From the NCBI GenBank assembly GCA_033675265.1, contig JAUJYZ010001549.1:369501-433500 (forward strand): a DNA stretch of 64,000 bases, written 5' to 3'. The DNA comes from Actinostola sp. cb2023. Its lineage: Eukaryota > Cnidaria > Anthozoa > Actiniaria > Actinostolidae. The notes beneath the pieces were generated by a model. That model did no database searches, had not been told where the DNA came from, and worked only from the letters and a program-made list of their open reading frames with translations. Positions 38,500-61,984 of this stretch are shown one piece after another (positions within the stretch are counted from its first letter, which is position 1; each line of letters starts with the position of its first letter). The translations under genes and the position numbers were made by a program.

Positions 38500-39490
38500 A
38501 CATTGAACACTTTATTCAATCTTTATCCAATACAGAGAACTGATATTTGCCATCTCCCAGCTAGTACTGAAGCAACACATATAAACTACATCTTGATCAT
38601 GAGATAAACAACTAAAATTGACTGACAACATTGAACACTTTATTCAATCTTTATCCAATACAGAGAACTGATATTTGCCATCTCCCAGCTAGTACTGAAG
38701 CAACACACACAAACTTACATCTATTCTTGAGATAAACAACTAAAATTGACTGACAACATTGAACACTTTATTCAATCTTTATTTAATACAGAGAACTGAT
38801 ATTTGCCATCTCCCAGCTAGTACTGAAGCAACACACACAAACTTACATCTATTCTTGAGATAAACAACTAAAATTGACTGACAACATTGAACACTTTATT
38901 CAATCTTTATCCAATACAGAGAACTGATATTTGCCATCTCCCAGCTAGTACTGAAGCAACACACACAAACTACAACTTGAGATAAACAACTAAAATTGAC
39001 TGACAACATTGAACACTTTATTCAATCTTTATCCAATACAGAGAACTGATATTTGCCATCTCCCAGCTAGTACTGAAGCAACACACACAAACTTACATCT
39101 TGAGATAAACAACTAAAATTGACTGACAACATTGAACACTTTATTCAATCTTTATCCAATACAGAGAACTGATATTTGCCATCTCCCAACTATTACTGAA
39201 GCAACACACACAAACTACAACTTGAGATAACTGACACCTAAAATTGACTGACAACATTGAACACTTTATTCGAATCTTTATCCAATACAGAGAACTGATA
39301 TTTGCCATCTCCCAACTATTACTGAAGCAACACACACAAACTACAACTTGAGATAACTGACACCTAAAATTGACTGACAACATTGAACACTTTATTCGAA
39401 TCTTTATCCAATACAGAGAACTGATATTTGCCATCTCCCAGCTAGTACTGAAGCAACACACACAAACTACATCTTGAGATAAACAACTAA
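38500..39490. repeat. 122-128-bp satellite, about 8 copies
   Basis: Unit includes TTGACTGACAACATTGAACA and CCATCTCCCAGCTAGTACTG. Neighbouring copies differ by small indels (spacing 122-128). Older diverged copies flank it at 38300-38470, 39530-39620 and 39750-39820, so the array grew from a decayed older one. Confidence 0.9.
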
Positions 39491-40238
39491 AAACACAGTC
39501 ATACAGTATCCAAAGTGTCAGAAATCGAGCGACACTAGTTAATGAACACCTTATGAAAGTCTTTATTCACTACAGAAAACTGATAGTGAGATGTGCAGTG
39601 TCATCTCCCAGCCAGCTAGTCAGCAACACAAACAAACCTTAAATGCATCCAAACCATATTTAAACACTACAACTAAAGTTGTTAACTACTGCAATAGCAA
39701 AAGCAAGAGCATTCACCTTCAATTTAGGACCCATTTATAGTGAACATTTCATGATACAACCTTAATTCAGTTCTGGGTGATATTAATTGAGAGTGGTCTG
39801 TGTTGCATCTCCCAGCAAGTGAAAAAAAAATTATAACTTTAGAACCGGAATATTCAGCATATTTATCATTCCAATTTAGGGCAGTCCGACCAAGAACATT
39901 TCTCCATTTTGTAATATCTATATTCATCAAGATGTATATCTCTGCAAGTTTAACTGGTACATGTGAGGTATGTCCCATCCAGTAAGCCACACAAGCTGAA
40001 CTATACTGAGTCATCCTAAGTTATAAACAGTTTAACACAATAATAATATCCTATAGTTCACATTTAGAATATAGAACTATACCTACTCTGATTACAAGAG
40101 GAACTGAAGCTCTCATTTGCACTTGCAAGACATGCCACCTTGTTTAATTAGCTCCTTCATGAGTAGAACATATAGATCTATGGTACTCCAAGCTACGTGT
40201 TGCCCTCTCAAAATAAAGAGAGTCACTTACTTATATTA

Positions 40239-40365
<127 letters not shown>

Positions 40366-40567
40366 TTACTAAATAAAAGTACTTTTTGCTACATTCAAAC
40401 AGTCACAGGTTTTGCACAGTAGCTTTGCATGTCTGTAGCTCATTATCTGCATGGGACATCAACCATTATTTAGTGTAACTAATCAAAGATGTTAAAAATG
40501 ACTGTGCAATCTATCAGTTAAGATTTATATTTCACATCTATTAAACTTCATAGTCAACTAACTTGGA

Positions 40568-40855
40568 GATAATTCTTGTTGTGGAGAGAATTCTTGTTGT
40601 GGAGAGAATTCTTGTTGTGGAGATAATTCTTGTTGTGGAGAGAATTCTTGTTGTGGAGAGAACTCTTGTTGTGGAGATAATTCTTGTTGCGGAGAAAACT
40701 CTTGTTGTGGAGAGAACTCTTGTTGTGGAGATAATTCTTGTTGCGGAGAAAACTCTTGTTGTGGAGATAATTCTTGTTGCGGAGAAAACTCTTGTTGTGG
40801 AGAGAACTCTTGTTGTGGAGAAAACTCTTGTTGTGGAGATAATTCTTGTTGCTCT
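40568..40855. repeat. 18-bp minisatellite (TTCTTGTTGTGGAGAGAA)
   Basis: About 16 copies with A/G and T/C variants. 18 is a multiple of 3, so both strands stay open; the resulting ORFs are artefacts. Confidence 0.9.
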
Positions 40856-42035
40856 TTAGCTTGTAGGCACAGTGTACAGCAAATTCCACTTAAACTTTAG
40901 ACATGCAGTCAGTCTTTGACCAGAAGTATGCAGAGCGAAAGAGACAGCTTTTATGCGCAGTGAAAGCTTCTCTTACAAAGCAGATTCAGCTAATCTTTAG
41001 TCGGCTAGTTTGAAGCAGAGTGATCCAGCGCGCGATATATTCCACTGACGTACTTGCTGGATGGCCGTGTAGCTTTTGGAAGAAGCTGACGTGTCTCTTT
41101 CAATTAGTAAGTTTCCGCTCCTGCATAACCGTGGCATTTCTTTGCTCGTTCAGTTGACTGAATCAGGAGTGAGTTGGGTGTCAACGTTTCAGTGTGGCAG
41201 TACGTTACCTCCGTCTTTAGTCTCGATATATTAAATGACAAACAGAGCAGCTGGCTTGCATAACCTAAACATCTTTGTTGGTGATCTTGGTCGACATGCA
41301 GACAACACAAATTTCTTATGTCGCTGTTAACACTTGCTTCAAAACATTTGAAAAAACTTCATAACTGCTTATAATATGTCTTCTAATCATTCAAATCAAT
41401 CTGTTTAATTAGTTTTTGTCGTTAGTTCTCAATTCTTCAGGAATAATTTGGTATATTTTATAGCCGTACTCACTGATCATCAATAGGTGCGCTGAGCGAC
41501 ACACAAACAGCAACATTGCCACAACTCGTTCTCTAGAGGTAAACCGAGTTACTCTGATGTCTTTTGGCGAGAAATAAAACGCGAAAGATTAAAAACGAGG
41601 CATCAAGAAGTAGAGTATTTCATTCATGTTTGTAGCAAACGTTTTTTCGTAACAAGGACGGTACGATGACATCAATTTGTGCATACAATAGTTTGCTTCT
41701 TCTCCAAACTCGGTTTTCACTCGTTCGCAGTACTGGCCGAGAATTCGATCGAACCATCGTTCAGAACTGTCATATTTTTCGCAAACTTTATTGAGCTAAA
41801 ATCAAGACGAAAGCTTAGAAACCTCAATTTATAAATTAAGAGAGTTTTTTTTTTTGCTGCGTTTTAGGATGGTTTCCTTGCTCGTCCTTTGAGTGAATTT
41901 ATCAGTGTTCGGTGCGATAGTCTTCCGCGACCATTGCAGAGTAAATGGAACTTTATTAGTACATGTAAAATAGTTCTCCACACTTTATTCGAGGTCTAAA
42001 CCAAGAGAACATTACTCTAAGCATTAACACAGACG

Positions 42036-42221
42036 CTAATTTGGTTGTTGTTTTAGTTTTGCTACTAATCGACAAACTCGTAGAGCCTGAACGTAGCCTG
42101 CCAAAGGTATAAATAGTCCCACTGCTCCATAAAACATCGTAAGTTTGCTATCATGACCAGCTTCGCCGCTTCTCTTGATGTGAGTACAGTTGGTTTGTGC
42201 ACCCAACTTGTCGGTCGCCAT
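42036..42221 (-). CDS. Alternative reading: 61-residue single-exon membrane micropeptide
   Basis: An uninterrupted 61-codon frame starting MATDKLGAQTNC with one hydrophobic segment (FYGAVGLFIPLAGYVQAL) and a basic tail (RLVAKLKQQPN). An AATAAA on the same strand lies about 50 bases after the stop. It overlaps the last intron and exon of the tentative membrane-protein gene, so at most one reading is likely to dominate. I know no homologue. Confidence 0.25.
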   Translation of the reverse strand: MATDKLGAQTNCTHIKRSGEAGHDSKLTMFYGAVGLFIPLAGYVQALRVCRLVAKLKQQPN

Positions 42222-43503
42222 TAATTAGCTATAGGAAAGCGCTGTTACCTCAATAATAACTGAACACCCAGTCGGTTCAAGCTGTCTTGCAGCCGTGATT
42301 GTGACAGCTTTGTCGTAACCCCATGTAGCAACGAGCGCTAACATGTTCCTGCGCGTAGCTGGAATTTGATAGCTGTTTGCTTACCATTTCGCGCTGCGCA
42401 AATGCAAGAATCTTTATTAAGTTAATGTTCTAAAACATGCTGTAATAACATAGTTTAGGCTTGTGTCTTCTTCACTGTGAATTGATCTCATCACAGCGAA
42501 ATTATTGTAGCGAGAAATGGCTGCCGTTCTTTTCCAGTGGCTGATAAACTTCGTCGCCTTTTTAGTTTGCAGAAAATTCTTTGCACACAAATTACCCAAA
42601 CACTTGCAGAGGCTGTAGTGTAATATTATATAGATATCTCTGCATCTCTCTATGTATAACAATTAACAGCCTCTTGCATTGATACTTTATTTTGATATTG
42701 CAACTCCAAATATCGCAAGCTTGTTTGTTTATAACTTGTGAATTCACATCAAGTCTACTCAACCTACCTCTCGCATGGTCTCCAATGCTTGTAGAAATGA
42801 TACCAACCGTAAAAGTTGAAGCTCTTGTAGTCGACTCGAACCCTGTAAAATACAATAAATTATATTTCCTTTATTCGAGAACAAAATAGAACAAAATCAT
42901 GCAGATCTTTACTCTGTGAGTTCATAATACAGCTGGACTCACCCCGAACTGCCTTGTGGGATTGGGTGTCTGTGGTATTGCGCGGAAATCCATGATGGCC
43001 TGGGTCGGGCTTGGGATCAAAATAAATATATTTTAAAATAGAAGAAGTAGTTAAGAATGACGTAATTGGTTATTTTTAATGCATGATTATCTAATAATTG
43101 GTATATAACGCGCGCTTTGATTGGTCGAAGGTGTGTTATTAGAGTACAGACGCATAGATGACGTCACAAAATCACGCACTTTTCCTAATATTACATAAAA
43201 CAAATAGATTCCATTTCGCCATGCGTCTGTACTCTTATAGATGCACAGATGACGTCAACATGTGGTGAGAACAACAGTCACGTCACCCGACTTCGTTTCG
43301 TGGCGCAGTTTGTTTTTGTTCTCACCACAGTTTGACCGGCGTCATCTGCGTATCTATGAGAGCGGCAGACGCACGGCAAAATGGAATGCATTTATTTATT
43401 AACAGGCTATGTATATAGCACTAAGCAAACTAAAAAAATAAATAAGTTTCATGGTTTAGTACTAGCGTTTGCTATATATTGTAGCAATTAATTCGGTATA
43501 ATA

Positions 43504-43534
<31 letters not shown>

Positions 43535-43556
43535 TAATAATATTAATAAAAAAAAA

Positions 43557-43587
<31 letters not shown>

Positions 43588-44226
43588 TAAAAATAAAAAA
43601 TAATAATAATAATAAAAAAATAATAATAATAATAATTTTACGATAAAGTTTAAGATTATGAAGTTCCGACGTTTCGGCGTTGCTAACGCCATTTTCAAGG
43701 ATAAGTGTTAGTCATTGTATAGAGTTTACCACCTTACGTCGATGCAAAGACAGATTCGAGTGTCTGATATTTGAGATGCTGTTTATTCAAGAACTTCATC
43801 CAAATCTTAACAAACAATCAGACTCAATTAGAGCGAAATTGTTCAGTGCTCCCCAGTGACTACCCTCGAACTGATTATTATTCATAATGGACTCTATATA
43901 AACTCTATACATTGACTAACACTTATCCTTGAAAATGGCGTTAGCAACGCCGAAACGTCGGAACTTCATAATCTTAAACTTTATCGTAAAATGTTATCCT
44001 AAAAGATTTCTTCTAAATAATAATAATAATAATAATAAAAATAAAAAAAAAAAAAAAATAATAATAATAAATAATAATAATAATAATACTTTATTTACAC
44101 AATATGCCAAAGCTCAAAGGCGCAAATTACACAATTAAAATAGTAAAACAAGAAGCTTAAAACATACTGAATCTACGATTGGAAAGTAAAACAGAACATA
44201 TGGTGATTTCTATGCTTGTGTCAGTC

Positions 44227-44274
<48 letters not shown>

Positions 44275-44285
44275 AAAGAAAGAAA

Positions 44286-44365
<80 letters not shown>

Positions 44366-44368
44366 ACG

Positions 44369-44443
<75 letters not shown>

Positions 44444-45174
44444 AAAGAAGAAAGTAATGAAGGGAGGAAGGACGCAAGGAAGCAAGGAAGGAAAAAATCA
44501 AACGAAGGAAAAAAGGAAAACAAGAAGGAAGTAAGGAAAGAAGGAAAGAAAGAAAGAAAGAACAGGAAGAAACAAGACTTTTTGGCCTGAGTTTTTAAAT
44601 CATTTTGTAGTTACAGCGAAAATCCTTGTATCGCGACCTTTCGTTTTGAAAACTTCAGTTGGATTTTGGAATTTTCTGTTCCGACAATCACTATATATGT
44701 CCATTTCTTGAGTACAAAGTTAACTCAGCATAAACATCATTCTTTAAAGTACTAAATAGTGACATTTCTATTGTTATGTGTTGTATTTAGTACTAATTAG
44801 TGCAAAAAATATATTGGCGGAACAGAAAAATCCAAAATCCATCTGAAGTTTACAAAACGAAAGGTCGCGATACAAGGATTTTCGCAGTAATTCAATGACT
44901 CTTGACGCTTTTCAAAATAGAAACATAATTTTGTTTTTGATTCTCTTCTACACGCTGCTTACGTCATACACAACGACTTGAGACGTAGAAAACGGAATGT
45001 TGATTCTCAGTCCAAATATATACAAGACCAAAAGAATTGAAATGAATACAAGAAATAACGCAAAAACATATCGTAGAGTATGACTGACGACGTTACTTAC
45101 AGATTAAAGAAAAACCGCAAACATGAGAAAGAAACTCACCTTGTATTGATCGGTGTAAAAAACATGTCCTGCAT
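42036..45174 (-). CDS. Tentative small single-pass (type II-like) membrane protein gene
   Basis: Assembled from short frames by splice phase: 45140-45174, 44963-45095, 42943-43009, 42768-42842, 42249-42358, and a last exon either 42036-42086 or 42065-42097. It starts MQDMFFTPINTS; residues about 20-42 are a strong transmembrane helix (YVFALFLVFISILLVLYIF). A probably luminal stretch PDPGHHGFPRNTTDTQSHK with an N-glycosylation sequon (NTT) follows, then TFTVGIISTSIGDHAR and TRRNMLALVATWGYDK. The latter faintly recalls the start of GT31 glycosyltransferase domains, but the protein (about 150-165 residues) is far too short for a full one. An AATAAA lies about 50 bases past the end. Two acceptors are weak (AAG) and an out-of-frame ATG lies just upstream. 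Expression data would decide. Confidence 0.4.
43217..43380. mobile_element. Fold-back element containing TGACGTCA-like sites
   Basis: Arms ATGCGTCTGTACTCTTATAG... and GTGGTGAGAACAA mirrored. Each arm has a GATGACGTC or GGCGTCATC CRE-like motif. Confidence 0.65.
43500..43633. repeat. AAT/AAAAT low-complexity run
   Basis: AT-only microsatellite abutting the fold-back at 43634; another follows it at 44015-44095, so the element lies between two similar runs. Confidence 0.9.
43634..43992. mobile_element. 359-bp fold-back element with about 100-bp arms
   Basis: Arms ATTTTACGATAAAGTTTAAG and GACGTTTCGGCGTTGCTAAC, near perfect. It separates two AAT-type microsatellites. Confidence 0.85.
44226..44455. 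repeat. (GAAA)n microsatellite, about 230 bp
   Basis: Almost pure GAAA with a few breaks, followed by degenerate GGAAG sequence to about 44570. Confidence 0.95.
44611..44890. mobile_element. 280-bp fold-back element
   Basis: Arms TTACAGCGAAAATCCTTGTA and its mirror, about 75 bp each. It lies just downstream of exon 44963-45095 of the tentative membrane-protein gene. Confidence 0.85.
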
Positions 45175-46117
45175 GTTGATTCATTTCTAACTAAGATTAC
45201 GGCATTTTTCCATATGTTTTAGGCTCTGTGCTGGTAGTCCATACACGTAGTTAAGCACAAGCGGGTTTATGATTGACTAACAATGCGTCGTGACGCGAAG
45301 CTGTTCGCTAGGACTTCCTGTCTCACGCCGACCTTTTGACCTTGTTTCAGAACCCGGAAGAAGGTAGTGAGAATTCACCAAACAATCACTAACAATGAAC
45401 TGATTATCCTATGTGATATTTTGATCAATATTTTAATTCTCCCAATGAAATGTGTATATTGGTTTTAGCATGTCATAGCTTCTTTTTGCGCATCGATGGA
45501 GGTCACGTGACTCTGCTCAAATAATGTTATTTTCTAATATTAGTTACTTGGGGATTATTTTGGGGTATTTTTTGAGAGGGGCTGTCTGGTGATTGGGTGG
45601 ACAGATGACATGTTCGTAGGCTATTCAGAACTAATATTTATGTAGATATTTTTATTTTTATTTACTGAGCCTAATTGGACTAATATAAAGTTAGCCTAAT
45701 ATAAAGTTGACCACGACAGAAATGATTACTCAGAGGGGAGAGCTTGGGAACCTTTGGTAGAATCTGTTTAAAATGGATCTTTATGGAGACTAATTTTGAG
45801 AGAGTATCAATTGAAAAAAATACCATTAAAAAAATAATAAATTGATAAATAAAATCCGAAAAGAATTCTCCGTGATCCCTGTGTTGATCTGTTCCAAAGA
45901 GCATGGGTACTAAGTGAATCCGAGGCAACCAAATCCAAACAAAAATGGCGGCGAAAACAAAAGTGAAATTTACAACAAAAACAGAGCAAAAATGAGCCGT
46001 AAAAAGGGACTTTAATGGCCGTAATATGTACAAAAAGTGTTTACTGGGTATAGTTTGAGTCAATGTGTCTGTTTATATGTTTATAAAGTCGGTATTTCTG
46101 GCGTAAATCTCTAAAAA
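45175..46117. other. Divergent intergenic region
   Basis: Between the tentative minus-strand membrane-protein gene and the plus-strand 46.1-kb gene. It contains the possible uORF at 45944. A 127-codon minus-strand frame (45680-46063) looks like chance. Confidence 0.5.
45944..45994 (+). other. Possible upstream ORF in the 5' leader of the 46.1-kb gene
   Basis: An ATGG start with A at -3 opens a 16-codon frame (MAAKTKVKFTTKTEQK) ending in TGA at 45992-45994, 124 bases before the ATG at 46118. If the transcript starts upstream, it could reduce initiation at the main ATG. The transcription start is unknown, so this is conditional. Confidence 0.3.
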
Positions 46118-58876
<12,759 letters not shown>

Positions 58877-58919
58877 GTAATGCTGTTACTGTTAGTTAAA
58901 ATAGCCCCATAACAAAAGA

Positions 58920-61900
58920 TGGGCTACCTGTGGGAGTGGGGGAGAAAAGTCAGTCTACCTGTGGGAGTGGGGGAGACAAAAATGTTGGTCTAGCTGTGGG
59001 AGTGGGGGAGATAAAAAAGTAGGGCTACCTGTGGGAGTGGGGGAGATAAAAAAGTAGGGCTACCCAGGGGCGGATCCAGGGGGAGGGTTCTGGGGGTTGC
59101 AACCCCCCCTATGGATATTTTTTTAATACCGCTTGTATAGATATGTCTGTCCGTAGGTCTCTCTTGCACTTTCAGCTCTCTCACTCGTAAGAATAATATA
59201 ATTCATTCATACTGTTTACACGACCGTTCGACTTCGAGGCCGGTTTGACTGATAACACCTGCCGTTTTTAGCGTCAAAAAACGTATGTGAAGCCTTCATA
59301 CTTGTAAGCTCACCCAAGAAGACTCTTCCAAGGGTTGGATGTCCAAAAAACTCAGTACTGAAAATTGAGTTTTGTTGTGGAGTTTTAGAGCTTGTAGATT
59401 TCAAAATTTTCTGGGGGGGGGCCCCCACACCCCCCTAGTAGTTCGCGGCTTTGCCGCTCACACAAAAAGCAACACAAAGTCTGACAAAAACCTGGATCCG
59501 CCCCTGCTACCTGTGGGAGTGGGGGAGACAAAAAAAGTCAGTCTACCTGTGGGAGTGGGGGGAGACAAAAAAGTCAGTCTACCTGTGGGAGTGGGGGGGA
59601 GACAAAAAAGTCAGTCTACCTGTGGGAGTGGGGGAGACAAAAAAGTCAGTCTACCTGGGAGTGACAAAAAAGGTCTACCTGTGGGGGGGGGAGACAAAAA
59701 AGTCAGTCTACCTGTGGGAGTGGGGGAGACAAAAAAGTTGGTCTACCTGTGGGAGTGGGGGAGACAAAAAAGTAGGGCTACCTGTGGGAGTGGGGGAGAC
59801 AAAAAAATGTTGGTCTACCTGTGGGAGTGGGGGAGTGGGGGAGAAAAAAGTCAGGGCTACCTGTGGGAGTGGGGGAGACAAAAAAGTCAGTCTACCTGTG
59901 GGAGTGGGGGAGACAAAAAAGTCGGTCTACCTGTGGGAGTGGGGGGGAGACAAAAAAGACGGGCTACCTGTGGGAGTGGGGGAGACAAAAAAGACAGTGC
60001 TACCTGTGGGAGTGGGGGAGACAAAAAAGTCAGTCTACCTGTGGGAGTGGGGGAGACAAAAAAAGTCGGTCTACCTGTGGGAGTGGGGGAGACAAAAAAG
60101 TCGGGCTACCTGTGGGAGTGGGGGAGACAAAAAAGACAGTGCTACCTGTGGGAGTGGGGGAGACAAAAAAAGTCAGTCTACCTGTGGGAGTGGGGGAGAC
60201 AAAAAAGTCAGTCTACCTGTGGGAGTGGGGGAGACAAAAAAGTCAGTCTACCTGTGGGAGTGGGGGAGGGAGTCTACAAAAAAGTCAGTCTACCTGTGGG
60301 AGTGGGGGAGACAAAAAAGTCAGTCTACCTGTGGGAGTGGGGGAGACAAAAAAGTCAGTCTACCTGTGGGAGTGGGGGAGACAAAAAAGTCGGTCTACCT
60401 GGGAGGAGTGGGGGAGACAAAAAAGTCAGTCTACCTGTGGGAGTGGGGGAGACAAAAAAGTCAGTCTACCTGTGGGAGTGGGGGAGACAAAAAAGTCAGT
60501 CTACCTGTGGGAGTGGGGGAGACAAAAAAGTCAGTCTACCTGTGGGAGTGGGGGAGACAAAAAAGTCGGGCTACCTGTGGGAGTGGGGGAGACAAAAAAA
60601 GTCAGTCTACCTGTGGGAGTGGGGGAGACAAAAAAGTCAGTCTACCTGTGGGAGTGGGGGAGACAAAAAAGTCAGTCTACCTGTGGGAGTGGGGGAGACA
60701 AAAAAGTCAGTCTACCTGTGGGAGTGGGGGAGACAAAAAAGTCAGTCTACCTGTGGGAGTGGGGGAGACAAAAAAGTCAGTCTACCTGTGGGAGTGGGGG
60801 AGACAAAAAAGTCAGTCTACCTGTGGGAGTGGGGGAGACAAAAAAGTCAGTCTACCTGTGGGAGTGGGGGAGACAAAAAAGTCAGTCTACCTGTGGGAGT
60901 GGGGGAGACAAAAAAGTCAGTCTACCTGTGGGAGTGGGGGAGACAAAAAAGTCAGTCTACCTGTGGGAGTGGGGGAGACAAAAAAAGTCAGTCTACCTGT
61001 GGGAGTGGGGGAGACAAAAAAGTCAGTCTACCTGTGGGAGTGGGGGAGACAAAAAAGTAGGGCTACCTGTGGGAGTGGGGGAGACAAAAAAGTCGGGCTA
61101 CCTGTGGGAGTGGGGGAGATAAAAAAGTCAGTCTACCTGTGGGAGTGGGGGGAGACAAAAAAGTCAGTCTACCTGTGGGAGTGGGGGAGACAAAAAAGTC
61201 AGTCTACCTGTGGGAGTGGGGGAGACAAAAAAGTCAGTCTACCTGTGGGAGTGGGGGAGACAAAAAAGTCAGTCTACCTGTGGGAGTGGGGGAGACAAAA
61301 AAGTCAGTCTACCTGTGGGAGTGGGGGAGACAAAAAAGTCAGTCTAAACCTGTGGGAGTGGGGGAGACAAAAAAGTCAGTCTACCTGTGGGAGTGGGGGA
61401 GACAAAAAAGTCAGTCTACCTGTGGGAGTGGGGGAGACAAAAAAGTCAGTCTACCTGTGGGAGTGGGGGAGACAAAAAAGTCAGTCTACCTGTGGGAGTG
61501 GGGGAGACAAAAAAGTCAGTCTACCTGTGGGAGTGGGGGAGACAAAAAAGTCAGTCTACCTGTGGGAGTGGGGGAGACAAAAAAGTCAGTCTACCTGTGG
61601 GAGTGGGGGAGACAAAAAAGTCAGTCTACCTGTGGGAGTGGGGGAGACAAAAAAAAAGTCAGTCTACCTGTGGGAGTGGGGGAGACAAAAAAGTCAGTCT
61701 ACCTGTGGGAGTGGGGGAGACAAAAAAGTCAGTCTACCTGTGGGAGTGGGGGAGACAAAAAAGTCAGTCTACCTGTGGGGGGAGTGGGGGAGACAAAAAA
61801 GTCAGTCTACCTGTGGGAGTGGAGGAGACAAAAAAGTCAGTCTACCTGTGGGAGTGGAGGAGACAAAAAAGTCAGTCTACCTGTGGGAGTGGGGGAGACA

Positions 61901-61984
61901 AAAAAGTCAGTCTACCTGTGGGAGTGGGGGAGACAAAAAAGTCGGGCTACCTGTGGGAGTGGGGGAGACAAAAAAGTCGGGCTA
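58920..61984. repeat. 35-bp G-rich satellite, about 75 copies
   Basis: Unit GTCTACCTGTGGGAGTGGGG followed by GAGACAAAAAAGTCA, interrupted by the transposon at 59065-59506. The left end (58920-59062) is more diverged; the centre is nearly homogeneous. 35 is not a multiple of 3, so the frames of up to 877 codons here are artefacts. It lies in the intron after the last exon seen of the plus-strand gene. Confidence 0.97.
59065..59506. mobile_element. 442-bp inverted-repeat DNA transposon inserted in the 35-bp array
   Basis: Perfect 16-bp termini (CAGGGGCGGATCCAGG and its reverse complement). The flanking array sequence is duplicated as CTACC on both sides (59060-59064, 59507-59511), so the pre-insertion sequence can be read from neighbouring repeat units. 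It encodes no transposase. The superfamily is not assigned; a 5-bp duplication is unusual for hAT. Confidence 0.85.

Noticed and set aside
42943..42993. Start codon MDFRAIPQTPNP joined in phase 0 to exon 42768-42842
   Set aside because: Phase-consistent, but the next exon then reads only to an early stop, whereas the other frame of the same exons connects upstream to a transmembrane exon and downstream to a longer frame.
43634..43992. Hammerhead ribozyme or Penelope-type end around CGCCGAAACGTCGG
   Set aside because: GAAAC and GTC are present, but no CTGATGA core was found; it is explained as fold-back arms.
45680..46063. 127-codon minus-strand frame with hydrophobic segments
   Set aside because: AT-rich sequence antisense to the probable 5' leader of the 46.1-kb gene; no splice partner, motif or related family.
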